Source of the DNA: Sphingobium arseniciresistens
GTDB taxonomy: Bacteria > Pseudomonadota > Alphaproteobacteria > Sphingomonadales > Sphingomonadaceae
DNA: 64,000 nucleotides
Assembly: GCA_029167225.1 (NCBI GenBank)
Contig: JARFNK010000005.1
Coordinates: 124,001 to 188,000, forward strand
Direction: 5' to 3'
Made by a program: the position numbers and the translations under genes. Below are positions 45,785-55,407 of the stretch, one piece after another; the stretch's first letter is position 1; every line of letters begins with the position of its first letter. The notes beneath the pieces are model-generated. The model had not been told where the DNA came from. It saw only the letters and a program-made list of their open reading frames with translations, and ran no database searches.

Positions 45785-46873
45785 ATGAGTGGGATCGACC
45801 GGCTGACCGAAATGGACCGCGCAACCCCTGGGGCCAGCGCCGCGGGGCTTGGCAGGAACAAGCCTCTTCTCGCGGTATTGCGGGGCGAGATTCCCGATGT
45901 GTCGCCGATGTGGCTGATGCGCCAGGCCGGCCGCTATCTGCCGGAATATCGCGCGCTGCGGGCCGAAAAGGGCGGATTCCTTGAGCTGGTCTATGACAGC
46001 GCGGCCGCGGCCGAGGTGACTCTCCAGCCGCTGCGCCGCTTCGGGTTCGACGGCGCCATCCTCTTTTCCGACATCCTCATCGTGCCCTATGCGATGGGAC
46101 AGGATCTGTGGTTCGAAACCGGGGAAGGCCCGCGCCTGGCACCGATTCTCGCCGATCATGATCTCGCGGCGCTGAAACCCGATTTTACCCGCTTCGAGGC
46201 GATCTACGAGACGGTGCGGCAGGTGAAGGCCGCGCTCGACCCCGCTGTGACCTTCCTGGGCTTTGCGGGCAGCCCCTGGACGATCGCGACCTATATGGTG
46301 GCGGGACAGGGCAGCAAGGATCAGGGGGCGGCCCGTCGCCTCGCCTATCGCGATCCGGTAAAGTTCCAGGCGATCATCGACGCCATCGTCGATACAACCG
46401 TCACCTATGTCTCAGGCCAGATCGAGGCCGGCGTGGAGGCCGTGCAGCTGTTCGACAGCTGGGCTGGCAGCCTTGCCCCGCGCGAGTTCGACCGCTGGGT
46501 GATCGCGCCCAACAAGGCCATCGTGGAACGGCTGAAGGCGCTGCATCCCGATGTGCCGCTGATCGGCTTTCCCAAGGGCGCCGGCGCCAAGCTCGCCGAT
46601 TATGCGCGGCAGACGGGCGTGGACGCGGTCGGCCTTGACGAGACGATCGATCCCTATTGGGCCAATGCCACGCTTCCCGCCGGCATGCCGGTGCAGGGCA
46701 ATCTCGATCCGCTGGCGCTGATCGCCGGCGGCGAGGCGGTGCGCAGCGCCGTGGCGGATATTCGCGGTGGCCTTGCCGGCCGGCCGCATATCTTCAACCT
46801 GGGCCACGGGATTCTGCCCGACACCCCGATTGAACATGTCGAAGCGCTGATTACATTGGTGCGGGGAGCCTGA
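45785..46873 (+). CDS. hemE: Uroporphyrinogen decarboxylase
   Basis: 362 aa. The signature WLMRQAGRYLPEYRALR and the motifs FDGAILFSDILIVPYAMG and GFAGSPWTIATYMV are clear. It converts uroporphyrinogen III to coproporphyrinogen III in heme synthesis. The ATG at 45785 has no Shine-Dalgarno sequence and directly follows the CtrA box; an ATG nine codons downstream is an alternative. It forms a unit with hemJ. Confidence 0.96.
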   Translation: MSGIDRLTEMDRATPGASAAGLGRNKPLLAVLRGEIPDVSPMWLMRQAGRYLPEYRALRAEKGGFLELVYDSAAAAEVTLQPLRRFGFDGAILFSDILIVPYAMGQDLWFETGEGPRLAPILADHDLAALKPDFTRFEAIYETVRQVKAALDPAVTFLGFAGSPWTIATYMVAGQGSKDQGAARRLAYRDPVKFQAIIDAIVDTTVTYVSGQIEAGVEAVQLFDSWAGSLAPREFDRWVIAPNKAIVERLKALHPDVPLIGFPKGAGAKLADYARQTGVDAVGLDETIDPYWANATLPAGMPVQGNLDPLALIAGGEAVRSAVADIRGGLAGRPHIFNLGHGILPDTPIEHVEALITLVRGA

Positions 46874-46876
46874 TCC

Positions 46877-47317
46877 ATGCCATTTCTGGGAAATGCCTAT
46901 CTCTGGGTGAAGGCCGCCCATGTCATCTTCGTCATCTTCCTGATGGCCGGGCTGTTCATGATGCCGCGCTTCTTCGTCTATCATCAGGAAACCACGCCGG
47001 GATCGGACGAGGACCGCAAATGGATCGACCGGGAGCGCAAGCTGCTGAAGATCATCCTCAACCCCTCGCTAACGCTCGTATGGATCTTCGGCCTGATGCT
47101 GATGGTGGAGATCGGCGCGTGGTCGCAGGGCTGGTTCCACCTGAAATTCCTGCTGGTGCTGGTGCTTTCGGGCTATCATGGCTGGATCAGCGGCTACATG
47201 AAGAAGCTCGCGCGCGGCGAGCGGCCGTTCAGCGACAAGAAGCTGCGCCTTTTGAACGAGGTGCCCGGCATCCTGGTGACTCTGGTCGTGATTCTGGTGA
47301 TCGTCCGTCCATTCTGA
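46877..47317 (+). CDS. hemJ: Protoporphyrinogen IX oxidase, HemJ type
   Basis: 146 aa membrane protein with four helices. WVKAAHVIFVIFLMAGLFMMPRFFVYH carries the conserved His and is the HemJ hallmark; later segments are VWIFGLMLMVEIG and WFHLKFLLVLVLSGYHGW. It oxidises protoporphyrinogen IX in bacteria lacking HemG/HemY. It starts 3 bp after hemE, linking two heme steps. Confidence 0.92.
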   Translation: MPFLGNAYLWVKAAHVIFVIFLMAGLFMMPRFFVYHQETTPGSDEDRKWIDRERKLLKIILNPSLTLVWIFGLMLMVEIGAWSQGWFHLKFLLVLVLSGYHGWISGYMKKLARGERPFSDKKLRLLNEVPGILVTLVVILVIVRPF

Positions 47318-47474
47318 AGCGTTACGCCGTCACGCCAGCTTGACTTGACCACGGCCGGGGCCTAACGATTCCCGAGCCTTCCTTGTCGATGGCGCGCGCG
47401 CCTGTCGGGCCGGCGCCGATCTGACGTCAAAACAGCCCCTTTCATTTTCAAATCTTTTTCCCGGACCATCGCGG

Positions 47475-48731
47475 ATGCACCTCAAGGACCTTAAGAAAAA
47501 CGCGCCTGCCGAACTCGTCTCCATGGCGGAGGAATTGGGTGTCGAGGGCGCGTCGACGCTGCGCAAGCAGGATCTCATGTTCGCCATCCTCAAGGCCGAG
47601 GCCGAGAATGGCGAGCAGATCATGGGCGAGGGCACGATCGAAGTGCTGCCCGATGGTTTCGGCTTCCTGCGCAGCCCGCAGGCGAACTTCCTCGCCGGCC
47701 CGGACGACATCTATGTCTCGCCCAATCAGGTCCGCAAGTTCGGCCTGCGCACCGGTGACACGGTGGAAGGCGAAATCCGCGCGCCCAAGGATGGCGAGCG
47801 CTATTTTGCCCTGACCAAGCTCAACTCGGTCAATTTCGACGATCCCGACGCGGTGCGCCACCGGGTCAATTTCGACAACCTGACCCCGCTCTACCCTGAG
47901 CAGAAGCTGGTGCTCGACACCGTCGACCCCACGGTCAAGGACAAGTCGGCCCGCGTCATCGACATCATCAGCCCGCAGGGCAAGGGCCAGCGCACGCTGA
48001 TCGTCGCCCCGCCCCGCGTCGGCAAGACGGTGATGCTGCAGAACATCGCCAAGGCGATCACGGACAATCACCCGGAAGTCTTCCTGATCGTGCTGCTCAT
48101 CGACGAGCGCCCGGAAGAAGTCACGGACATGCAGCGCAGCGTGAAGGGCGAGGTCGTCTCCTCGACCTTCGACGAACCCGCGCAGCGTCACGTCCAGGTC
48201 GCCGAAATGGTGATCGAGAAGGCCAAGCGGCTGGTCGAGCACAAGAAGGATGTCGTCATCCTGCTCGATTCCATCACCCGCCTCGGCCGCGCCTACAACA
48301 CCGTTGTTCCCTCGTCGGGCAAGGTGCTGACCGGCGGTGTCGACGCCAACGCCCTGCAGCGTCCCAAGCGCTTCTTCGGCGCCGCGCGCAACATCGAGGA
48401 GGGCGGCTCGCTCTCCATCATCGCGACCGCGCTGATCGACACCGGCAGCCGCATGGACGAGGTGATCTTCGAAGAGTTCAAGGGCACCGGCAACTCGGAA
48501 ATCGTGCTCGACCGCAAGGTCGCGGACAAGCGCATCTTCCCGGCGCTGGATGTCGGCAAGTCCGGCACCCGCAAGGAAGAACTGCTGGTCGACAAGGCCA
48601 AGCTCTCCAAGATGTGGGTCCTGCGCCGCATCCTCATGCAGATGGGGACGATCGACGCGATGGAGTTCCTGCTCGACAAGATGAAGGACTCCAAGACCAA
48701 CGAGGATTTCTTCGACTCGATGAACCAGTAA
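47475..48731 (+). CDS. rho: Transcription termination factor Rho
   Basis: 418 aa, normal length. The N-terminal Rho_N and cold-shock-like RNA domain carries [20 protein letters not shown] and [13 protein letters not shown]. The ATPase has Walker [28 protein letters not shown] and the Q/R-loop region [20 protein letters not shown]. The ring helicase releases RNA at Rho-dependent terminators. Its place after the hem genes is conserved around alphaproteobacterial origins. Confidence 0.97.
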   Translation: MHLKDLKKNAPAELVSMAEELGVEGASTLRKQDLMFAILKAEAENGEQIMGEGTIEVLPDGFGFLRSPQANFLAGPDDIYVSPNQVRKFGLRTGDTVEGEIRAPKDGERYFALTKLNSVNFDDPDAVRHRVNFDNLTPLYPEQKLVLDTVDPTVKDKSARVIDIISPQGKGQRTLIVAPPRVGKTVMLQNIAKAITDNHPEVFLIVLLIDERPEEVTDMQRSVKGEVVSSTFDEPAQRHVQVAEMVIEKAKRLVEHKKDVVILLDSITRLGRAYNTVVPSSGKVLTGGVDANALQRPKRFFGAARNIEEGGSLSIIATALIDTGSRMDEVIFEEFKGTGNSEIVLDRKVADKRIFPALDVGKSGTRKEELLVDKAKLSKMWVLRRILMQMGTIDAMEFLLDKMKDSKTNEDFFDSMNQ

Positions 48732-48753
48732 ACTGCTGCGACGTTAGGCCGAC

Positions 48754-49473
48754 ATGCTGGATATGCTCATCTCCGCTGCCGCTTCCGCAGCGCCGCTTTC
48801 CCTTGGGACGGTCTGGGACCATATCGTCACCGACTTCTCGAATATCGGGTCGCCCAGCGCGCTTGCCGCCTTCGGCCAGGTGCTGATGATCGACGTGCTG
48901 CTGGCCGGCGACAATGCGATCGTGGTCGGCGCGCTGGCGGCTGGCCTGCCCGCGGCGCAGCGCAAGAGAGTCATCATGATCGGCATCATCGCCGCTCTGG
49001 TGCTTCGCATCGGGTTCGCGTTGATCGTCAGCCAGCTGATGCAGATTGTCGGGCTGATCCTTGCCGGTGGCCTGCTGCTGCTGTGGGTCAGCTGGAAGAT
49101 GTGGCGCGAACTGCATCCCAAGCGGGGCGGGGACACGCCTGGCGACACCAGCGACGACGATATTTCCGGCCTGCGCCCTGCCAAGAGCTTTGCCGCGGCT
49201 GCCTGGGCGGTTGCCGTCGCCGACGTCTCCATGAGCCTCGACAATGTGCTCGCGGTCGCCGGCGCAGCCCGCGACCATCCGGGCATCCTCATCATCGGCC
49301 TGATCCTGTCGGTCGCGCTGATGGGCATCGCGGCGAACATCATCGCCAAATATATCGAGCGCTTCCGCTGGATCGCCTATATCGGCCTCGCCGTGATAGT
49401 CTATGTCGCGGTGAAGATGATCTACGAGGGCATCGTGGATCACAATGTCGGTATCCTGACGCTGTTTGCCTGA
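48754..49473 (+). CDS. TerC/YjbE family integral membrane protein
   Basis: 239 aa with about seven hydrophobic segments. The conserved acidic motifs MIDVLLAGDNAIVVGALAAGLP and AVADVSMSLDNVLAVAGA are the TerC/YjbE hallmark (Asp-Asn pairs in membrane helices, likely metal handling). It lies 22 bp after rho on the same strand. The transported ion is not known; manganese export is reported for some relatives. Confidence 0.9.
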   Translation: MLDMLISAAASAAPLSLGTVWDHIVTDFSNIGSPSALAAFGQVLMIDVLLAGDNAIVVGALAAGLPAAQRKRVIMIGIIAALVLRIGFALIVSQLMQIVGLILAGGLLLLWVSWKMWRELHPKRGGDTPGDTSDDDISGLRPAKSFAAAAWAVAVADVSMSLDNVLAVAGAARDHPGILIIGLILSVALMGIAANIIAKYIERFRWIAYIGLAVIVYVAVKMIYEGIVDHNVGILTLFA

Positions 49474-49490
49474 TTGGGCCGGATGATGAC

Positions 49491-50039
49491 ATGAGCCTTC
49501 ATGTCGTCACCGGTGGGCCCGGATCGGGCAAATCGACCCTGATCGAAGCGTTGGGCCGGCTTGGCCATCGAACTGTTCCTGAATCCGGCCGGGCAATCAT
49601 TCGGGCACAGATGGCATGCGCTGGCTTTGCGCTGCCGTGGAACGATGCCGAAGCCTATGCGCGTGCGATGGAAGCGGCAGATCGCGACGCGCTTCTTGGC
49701 GCGCGTGGGGGCAGTCAGCCCACATTCTTCGATCGCGGACTGCCGGACGTCATCGGCTATCGCCGCCTGTCGAATTTGCCTGTTTCCGCAGAAATTACGC
49801 GCGATTGCCTTGATCTGCGCTATGACGACGGTGTCTTCCTCGCCCCGCCATGGCCGGAAATCTACGGGCAGGACAGCGAGCGGCGACAGGATCTCGCCGA
49901 AGCGATCCGTACTTATGAGATGATGCGGCTGGTCTATGGCGAACTGGGCTATACGCCAGTCGTGCTGCCGAAAGCGCCGGTCGAAGAACGGATCGCGTTC
50001 GTGCTGGCCGAGATCGAAAGCAGCGGCGCGCCGCATTGA
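49491..50039 (+). CDS. P-loop AAA-type ATPase/kinase-like protein
   Basis: 182 aa from the ATG at 49491. Walker A is VTGGPGSGKSTLIEALG; PESGRAIIRAQ and FFDRGLPDVIGY are typical of the AAA_28 family of small ATPases related to nucleotide kinases. It follows the TerC-family gene by 17 bp and is probably cotranscribed. The long open frame upstream is a shadow of the TerC gene. Confidence 0.85.
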   Translation: MSLHVVTGGPGSGKSTLIEALGRLGHRTVPESGRAIIRAQMACAGFALPWNDAEAYARAMEAADRDALLGARGGSQPTFFDRGLPDVIGYRRLSNLPVSAEITRDCLDLRYDDGVFLAPPWPEIYGQDSERRQDLAEAIRTYEMMRLVYGELGYTPVVLPKAPVEERIAFVLAEIESSGAPH

Positions 50040-50061
50040 ACCATCAGCGCGCCGCCCGTTT

Positions 50062-51042
50062 TCATGGGATCAGGATGGTCGATCCCGTCGTCTTCCGCCC
50101 TTCCAGCGCGCGATGCGCGTCGGCGGCATCGGCAAGGGCGAAGCGCTGGCCGATCACGGCCTTCACGACGCCGCGTTCCATGCGGTCGAACAGGCGACCG
50201 GCGGTATGCGCCAGCTCTTCCGGCGTGGCGATATAATCGAAGAGGGTAGGCCGCGTGACATAGAGTGAGCCGCCCCGGCTCAGGTCCAGCAGGCTGACAG
50301 GCGGCACTGCTCCGGAGGCATTGCCGAAGCTCGCCATCAGTCCCCGTCGTTTCAGGCACGCCAGCGAGGCGGACCAGCTATCCTTGCCGACACCGTCATA
50401 GACGACATCCACGCCCCTGCCGCCCGTCAGGTCGCGCACGGTGGCCGCCAGCGCATCGAACGGGCCATGAAGGCTGTGGTCGGCCTTCACCGTCGCGGCC
50501 TTCTCTGCAGAGCCGCTATGGGCGATCACGGTCACGCCCTTGTCCATCAGCCACGGCACCAACACCGAGCCGACGCCGCCGGCCGCGGCATGGACAAGCG
50601 CGACCTGTCCTGCCGCCAGCGCGATCGTGTCTTCGGCCAGGTAACAGGCGGTCATGCCCTTCAGCATCATCGCGGCGGCATCGTCCAGGCTGACGCCATC
50701 GGGAATATGCACGGCGCGGTCCGCCGCGACGATGCGATGGCTGGCATAGGCGCCAAGGCCGCTGGCGCAGCCCACACGGTCACCGACCGCAAAGCCAGTG
50801 ACATCGCTGCCAACCGCGATGACATGGCCTGCGCCTTCCGACCCCAAGGTGAAGGGCAGATCGGCCGGGTACAGGCCGGAGCGATAATAGGTGTCGATGA
50901 AGTTGAGGCCGATCGCCTCCTGCGCCACCAACAGCTGGCCGGGGCCGGGCGAGGGGAGGGCAAAGCGCTCCCGCTCGATCGCTTCCGGTCCGCCCGGCGT
51001 CCTGACGATCAGCCGCCAGCCTTCATGCGTCTCCGCGCTCAT
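50062..51042 (-). CDS. NADPH:quinone oxidoreductase, medium-chain dehydrogenase family
   Basis: 326 aa from the ATG at 51042 (an upstream TTG would overlap the previous gene). The MDR cofactor motif VALVHAAAGGVGSVLVPW, the N-terminal GLNFIDTYYRSGLYP and the GSEGAGHVIAVG motif fit zinc-independent quinone oxidoreductases. It is 8 bp downstream of the dienelactone hydrolase gene and forms a two-gene unit against the local strand bias. Confidence 0.9.
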   Translation of the reverse strand: MSAETHEGWRLIVRTPGGPEAIERERFALPSPGPGQLLVAQEAIGLNFIDTYYRSGLYPADLPFTLGSEGAGHVIAVGSDVTGFAVGDRVGCASGLGAYASHRIVAADRAVHIPDGVSLDDAAAMMLKGMTACYLAEDTIALAAGQVALVHAAAGGVGSVLVPWLMDKGVTVIAHSGSAEKAATVKADHSLHGPFDALAATVRDLTGGRGVDVVYDGVGKDSWSASLACLKRRGLMASFGNASGAVPPVSLLDLSRGGSLYVTRPTLFDYIATPEELAHTAGRLFDRMERGVVKAVIGQRFALADAADAHRALEGRKTTGSTILIP

Positions 51043-51050
51043 GAGGGCAC

Positions 51051-51752
51051 TCAAAGCAGTGCGGCGGCGAAGAACTCGGCCGTGCGGCCATCCGCCAGCT
51101 TTGCCGCGGCATCATTGCGGCGATTGCCGCTTTCGACCGCAAAGCCGTGGTCCAGCCCTTCATAGTCATGCAGCGTCACATGGCGGTTGTCCTTCAACCC
51201 CTCATGCATCGCCTTCTGGGTCTCTGGCGAAACGAACCCGTCTGCCGTGGGGATGTGCAGCATGGTCGGCTTGCCGATGGCATGCTGTTCGCCGAGCAGC
51301 CCGTCGATGCCGACGCCATAATAGCCGACAAAGGCATCGCCATCGGTCCGGCAGGCGGACATGAAGGCCAGCCGCCCGCCCAGGCAATAGCCCACGCAGC
51401 CGATCTTGCCGCCTTCGGGCAGCATGGCGCGCACGGCCTTGATCGTCGCTTCGATGTCGCGGATGCCCTGGTCCTGGTCGAATTCGCCATAAAGACCGAA
51501 GGCGCGCTGCATTTCCTCGGGAACGTCCGCGTCCAGCTCGATATGCGGGGCGCTGCGCCAGAACAGGTCGGGCGCGACGGCAAGATAGCCTGCCGCCGCC
51601 CATGTTTCGCACTTGCTGCGGATGCCGGGATTCACGCCGAAGATTTCCTGGATCACGATGATCGCGGCCTTGGGTGGGGCTGCCGGCGTTGCGACATAGG
51701 CATCGAAGGCGCCGTCGCCTTCGAAGGTGGTGATGGCGGTGAATTCACCCAT
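51051..51752 (-). CDS. Dienelactone hydrolase family protein
   Basis: 233 aa from the ATG at 51752. The nucleophile is Cys in GKIGCVGYCLGGRLAF, and the catalytic His is in DYEGLDHGFAVE, as in carboxymethylenebutenolidase. IVIQEIFGVNPGIRSKCETWAAAGY is the conserved N-terminal segment. It is cytoplasmic. The role could be detoxification or aromatic degradation; no pathway partners are nearby. Confidence 0.9.
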   Translation of the reverse strand: MGEFTAITTFEGDGAFDAYVATPAAPPKAAIIVIQEIFGVNPGIRSKCETWAAAGYLAVAPDLFWRSAPHIELDADVPEEMQRAFGLYGEFDQDQGIRDIEATIKAVRAMLPEGGKIGCVGYCLGGRLAFMSACRTDGDAFVGYYGVGIDGLLGEQHAIGKPTMLHIPTADGFVSPETQKAMHEGLKDNRHVTLHDYEGLDHGFAVESGNRRNDAAAKLADGRTAEFFAAALL

Positions 51753-51938
51753 CGTCTTGCTCCTGATCGGTCGTGGAATGCTGATGTCCCGGCTATGCCA
51801 TGGCTGGCTGCCGGACGAAAGCGGGGAGAGGGGTGTACTGCTATGCGGCTCGTTTCGCGGCGATTTGCCCAAGACTGGCATTTGCCTGCGCCATGCGGCA
51901 TGAAGGGTCAAAGCCGCTCTGGCGGGAAGGAAAGACCC

Positions 51939-52190
51939 ATGAAGATTACCGTCAATGTCGAATGCACGCCCGAAGAGGCACGCGGCTTTCTGGGCTTGCC
52001 TGATCTATCACCCATTCATGACAAATATGTGCAGACGATGCTGGAGAGCATGAACGGGCAGGTGAGCCTGGACCAGATGCAGAACCTGATCCGCAGCTTT
52101 TCGCCCATGGGTGAGACTGGTATCAACCTGTTCAAGCAGATGATGGACATAGGCCTTGCCGGGGCCACAGGATCGTCGAAAAAAGACTGA
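51939..52190 (+). CDS. DUF6489 family protein
   Basis: 83 aa. MKITVNVECTPEEARGFLGLPDLSPIHDKYVQ is the conserved N-terminus of this sphingomonad family, whose function is unknown. GGAAGG precedes the ATG. It ends 17 bp before the apparent CTG start of mnmE and is probably cotranscribed with it. Confidence 0.85.
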   Translation: MKITVNVECTPEEARGFLGLPDLSPIHDKYVQTMLESMNGQVSLDQMQNLIRSFSPMGETGINLFKQMMDIGLAGATGSSKKD

Positions 52191-52207
52191 TAATCAGGTA
52201 TTTAGTT

Positions 52208-53491
52208 CTGGATACGATCTTCGCGTCCTCTGGCGGCCAGCCACCGGCCGCCATCGGTATCGTCCGGGTCAGCGGGCCGCAGGCAAGGGCGGCGCTGCAG
52301 GCGCTCTCGGGCCGTGTACCGGCGCCGCGCCAGGCCAGTCTTGCCGCCTTGCATGATCCGGTAAATGGCGAGCAGATCGACCGCGCGCTATTGCTGTGGT
52401 TTCCTGGTCCGCGCACGGCGACGGGCGAGGATCTGGCGGAATTCCATTGCCATGGCGGCAGGGCGGTGATCGCCGCGATCCTGTCCGCGCTTGAGCGACT
52501 GCCGGGATTACGGCTGGCGCAGCCGGGGGAGTTCACCCGGCGCGCGTTCGAGAATGGGCGGATGGACCTGAACGCGGCGGAGGGCCTGGCGGATCTGCTG
52601 ATGGCCGAGACGGAGAGCCAGCGGCGCGCGGCGCTGGCCATGGCGGAGGGCGGCTTTTCCCGGCAGGTCGCTCTGTGGGAAGCGCAGTTGCTTCGCCTCT
52701 CTGCGCTGACGGAAGCGGCGCTCGATTTCTCCGACGAGGACGACGTGCCGGGGGAGGGGATTGAAGCGCAGATCGTCGCGCAGATACGCAGCTTGCGAGA
52801 ATCAGTCGCGTCGGAATCTGGGCGACCGCATGCCGAACGACTGCGCGACGGCATTCGGGTCGTGCTCGCCGGCCCGCCCAATGTCGGCAAGTCTACCCTG
52901 CTCAACGCGCTTGCCGAACGGGATGCCGCGATCGTATCGCCGATCGCTGGTACCACCCGCGACCGGATCGAGGTGCCGGTGGCGATCGGCGGAACCGCCT
53001 TCCTGTTAACTGACACGGCTGGGCTGCGGGCCGAGACGACGGATGTGATCGAGGCGATCGGGATCGACCGCGCGGCCGAAGCGATCGCGGCTGCCGATAT
53101 CCTTCTTTGGCTTGGTAAGCCCGATGAGGCGCCAGAAGGCGCCGTACGGATAGCGCCGCGCATGGATGATCCGGGCTTCGATGGTGCGGGCGCCGACCTC
53201 TGCCTGTCGGCCGTGAGCGGCGAGGGGATGAACAGTCTTCGCCACCTGCTGATAAAGATGGCGGCGACGTTGTTGCCGGGGGAGGGGGACTATGCCCTCC
53301 ATGCGCGCCAGCGTGAGGCGGTGGGCGCGATGATCGCTGCGCTCGACGAGACCCTGAATCATGCCGACGATATGCTGATCGTCGCCGAGGGGCTCCGAGC
53401 CGCGCGCGGTGCGATTGACGCGCTGACGGGGCGGTCGGGCACGGAAGCGATGCTCGATGCCTTGTTCGGAAATTTCTGCATCGGCAAGTGA
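52208..53491 (+). CDS. mnmE: tRNA modification GTPase MnmE, apparent CTG start
   Basis: 427 aa if read from CTG at 52208. The conserved N-terminus DTIFASSGGQPPAAIGIVRVSGP begins directly after that codon. No ATG, GTG or TTG is available in frame before the ATG at 52349, which would remove 47 conserved residues of the folate-binding domain. The GTPase domain has AGPPNVGKSTLLNAL and DTAGLR, and the protein ends in the catalytic CIGK. With MnmG it forms the 5-carboxymethylaminomethyl modification of wobble U34. The start is either non-canonical or a sequence error. Confidence 0.93.
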   Translation: MDTIFASSGGQPPAAIGIVRVSGPQARAALQALSGRVPAPRQASLAALHDPVNGEQIDRALLLWFPGPRTATGEDLAEFHCHGGRAVIAAILSALERLPGLRLAQPGEFTRRAFENGRMDLNAAEGLADLLMAETESQRRAALAMAEGGFSRQVALWEAQLLRLSALTEAALDFSDEDDVPGEGIEAQIVAQIRSLRESVASESGRPHAERLRDGIRVVLAGPPNVGKSTLLNALAERDAAIVSPIAGTTRDRIEVPVAIGGTAFLLTDTAGLRAETTDVIEAIGIDRAAEAIAAADILLWLGKPDEAPEGAVRIAPRMDDPGFDGAGADLCLSAVSGEGMNSLRHLLIKMAATLLPGEGDYALHARQREAVGAMIAALDETLNHADDMLIVAEGLRAARGAIDALTGRSGTEAMLDALFGNFCIGK

Positions 53492-53500
53492 GTGCAAGAC

Positions 53501-53516
53501 TGTTCCACGTGGAACA
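53501..53516. promoter_or_regulatory. parS: parS centromere site 1
   Basis: TGTTCCACGTGGAACA is a perfect 16-bp palindrome (extendable to 20 bp, 53499-53518) in the mnmE-mnmG gap. It matches the parS consensus TGTTNCACGTGNAACA bound by ParB. Confidence 0.9.
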
Positions 53517-53556
53517 GTGCTTTGACCGGTCAGTGCAAATCCCGTAAGAGCGGCGC

Positions 53557-55407
53557 ATGCACACAAGATATGATGTGATCGTGGTGGGCGGCGGCCATGC
53601 CGGCTGCGAAGCGGCTGCTGCGGCGGCGCGCATGGGCGCGTCGACGGCGCTGCTCACCTTCTCTCGCGAGACGGTCGGCGCGATGTCCTGTAACCCTGCC
53701 ATTGGCGGACTCGGTAAAGGCCATTTGGTCCGGGAAGTCGACGCGCTGGACGGCTTGATCGCGCAAGCCGCGGATGCCGCCGCGATTCACCACCGCATGC
53801 TCAACGCGAGTAAGGGCACCGCCGTTCAGGGACCGCGCGTCCAGGCCGACCGCAAGCGCTATCGCGCGGCGATCCATCGGCTGCTCGACGCAACCCCGAA
53901 TCTCCAGATCGTCGAAGGCGAGGCTGCGGCGCTCCACGTGGAACAGGGTGCGGCCGTCGGCGTGCTGCTCTCGGACGGCAGCATCCTTCATGCCCGCTCG
54001 GTCGTGCTCGCGACCGGCACCTTCCTCGGTGGCCGCCTGTTCCGCGGCGAGGACAGGGAGATCGGCGGCCGGGTCGGCGAGCGGGCGTCCAGCCTGATGG
54101 CCGAGCAGCTTCGCGACCTCGGCCTGCCGATGGCCCGGCTCAAGACGGGGACGCCGCCGCGCATAGATGGTCGGACGATCGACTGGGCAAGGCTGGAAGA
54201 GCAGCCCTCCGATTGCGGGCACTGGACCATGTCGTCGCTGACATCGGCACGGCAGCTTCCGCAACTCGCCTGCGCCATCACCCGGACGAATGACCGGACC
54301 CATGCGATCATCCGCGAGGGGATGAGCCGCTCGCCGCTGTTCAGCGGCGCGATCGAAGGACGCGGGCCGCGCTATTGCCCGTCGATCGAGGACAAGGTCA
54401 TCCGCTTCGGCGACCGAGAGGGACATCAGATATTCCTCGAACCCGAAGGGCTCGACGATGCGCTCGTCTATCCCAATGGGATCAGCACCTCGCTACCGAC
54501 GGATGTCCAGCTGGCGATGGTGCGCTCCATTGCGGGACTTGAGCGGGCCGAGATCGCCATGCCGGGCTATGCCGTCGAATATGACCATGTCGATCCGCGC
54601 GCGCTGAGCATGACCTTGGAACTGGCGGCGATGCCGGGTCTGTTCTGCGCGGGTCAGATCAACGGGACGACCGGCTATGAGGAAGCAGCAGCCCAGGGCT
54701 TGGTCGCTGGCGCCAATGCGGCGGCCAATGCCTTGGATCGTGCGCCGCTGCTTCTGGATCGCGGGAGCAGCTATATTGGCGTCATGATCGATGACCTGGT
54801 GCTTCAGGGCGTCACTGAGCCCTATCGCATGCTGACGGCGCGCGCGGAATATCGGCTCAGCTTGCGGGCGGACAATGCCGGGACGCGGTTGACCGATCTG
54901 GGCCATCGTCATGGGCTGATCGGAGACGTCAGGAAACGGTGGTGGGCATCGCGCTGTTCCCAGCGAGAGTCGATCAAAGCGGAACTTGCACGGAGTTTTT
55001 CGACGGCGGAAATGGCAAAGGCCGGCGCGACCGTCCGTCAGGATGGCGTTCGGCGCAGTCTGTTCGAGTGGGCACGCTTTCCCGAAATATCGGAATCCCT
55101 GCTCGGCGAGTTCGCACCGACCCTGGCCGTCGTCGACGATGATCTAAGGGCTGAGGTTCTGGAGGATGCGCGCTATGCGCCCTATCTGGAACGGCAGGCG
55201 GCCGAGCTACGTGATATGCGCCACAATGAAGCGGTACGGATTCCGGCGTCGATCGACTATGGGGCAATCGGCGGCTTGTCGCTGGAAATGCGCGAGCGAC
55301 TGGATGCCGCTCGGCCGGAGACATTGGCGGCCGCATCTCGGATTAGGGGCGTGACGCCGGCCGCGGTGGCAGCGATTCTCGTCCACGTTCGGCGCCGCGT
55401 CGCGTGA
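53557..55407 (+). CDS. mnmG: tRNA uridine-5-carboxymethylaminomethyl modification enzyme MnmG
   Basis: 616 aa. The FAD motif [20 protein letters not shown] and the signatures [16 protein letters not shown] and [16 protein letters not shown] are characteristic. It works with MnmE on tRNA wobble uridines. A weaker parS-like sequence lies inside the coding region at 53930-53945. The rsmG start overlaps its stop (GTGA). Confidence 0.97.
   Translation: MHTRYDVIVVGGGHAGCEAAAAAARMGASTALLTFSRETVGAMSCNPAIGGLGKGHLVREVDALDGLIAQAADAAAIHHRMLNASKGTAVQGPRVQADRKRYRAAIHRLLDATPNLQIVEGEAAALHVEQGAAVGVLLSDGSILHARSVVLATGTFLGGRLFRGEDREIGGRVGERASSLMAEQLRDLGLPMARLKTGTPPRIDGRTIDWARLEEQPSDCGHWTMSSLTSARQLPQLACAITRTNDRTHAIIREGMSRSPLFSGAIEGRGPRYCPSIEDKVIRFGDREGHQIFLEPEGLDDALVYPNGISTSLPTDVQLAMVRSIAGLERAEIAMPGYAVEYDHVDPRALSMTLELAAMPGLFCAGQINGTTGYEEAAAQGLVAGANAAANALDRAPLLLDRGSSYIGVMIDDLVLQGVTEPYRMLTARAEYRLSLRADNAGTRLTDLGHRHGLIGDVRKRWWASRCSQRESIKAELARSFSTAEMAKAGATVRQDGVRRSLFEWARFPEISESLLGEFAPTLAVVDDDLRAEVLEDARYAPYLERQAAELRDMRHNEAVRIPASIDYGAIGGLSLEMRERLDAARPETLAAASRIRGVTPAAVAAILVHVRRRVA
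53930..53945. promoter_or_regulatory. Degenerate parS-like site inside mnmG
   Basis: CGCTCCACGTGGAACA has a full CACGTG core and right arm and two mismatches in the left arm. It lies within mnmG coding sequence; it is weaker than the other three sites. Confidence 0.5.

Noticed and set aside
51043..51054. TTG start for the quinone oxidoreductase
   Set aside because: It would overlap the upstream stop; the ATG at 51042 gives the normal family length.
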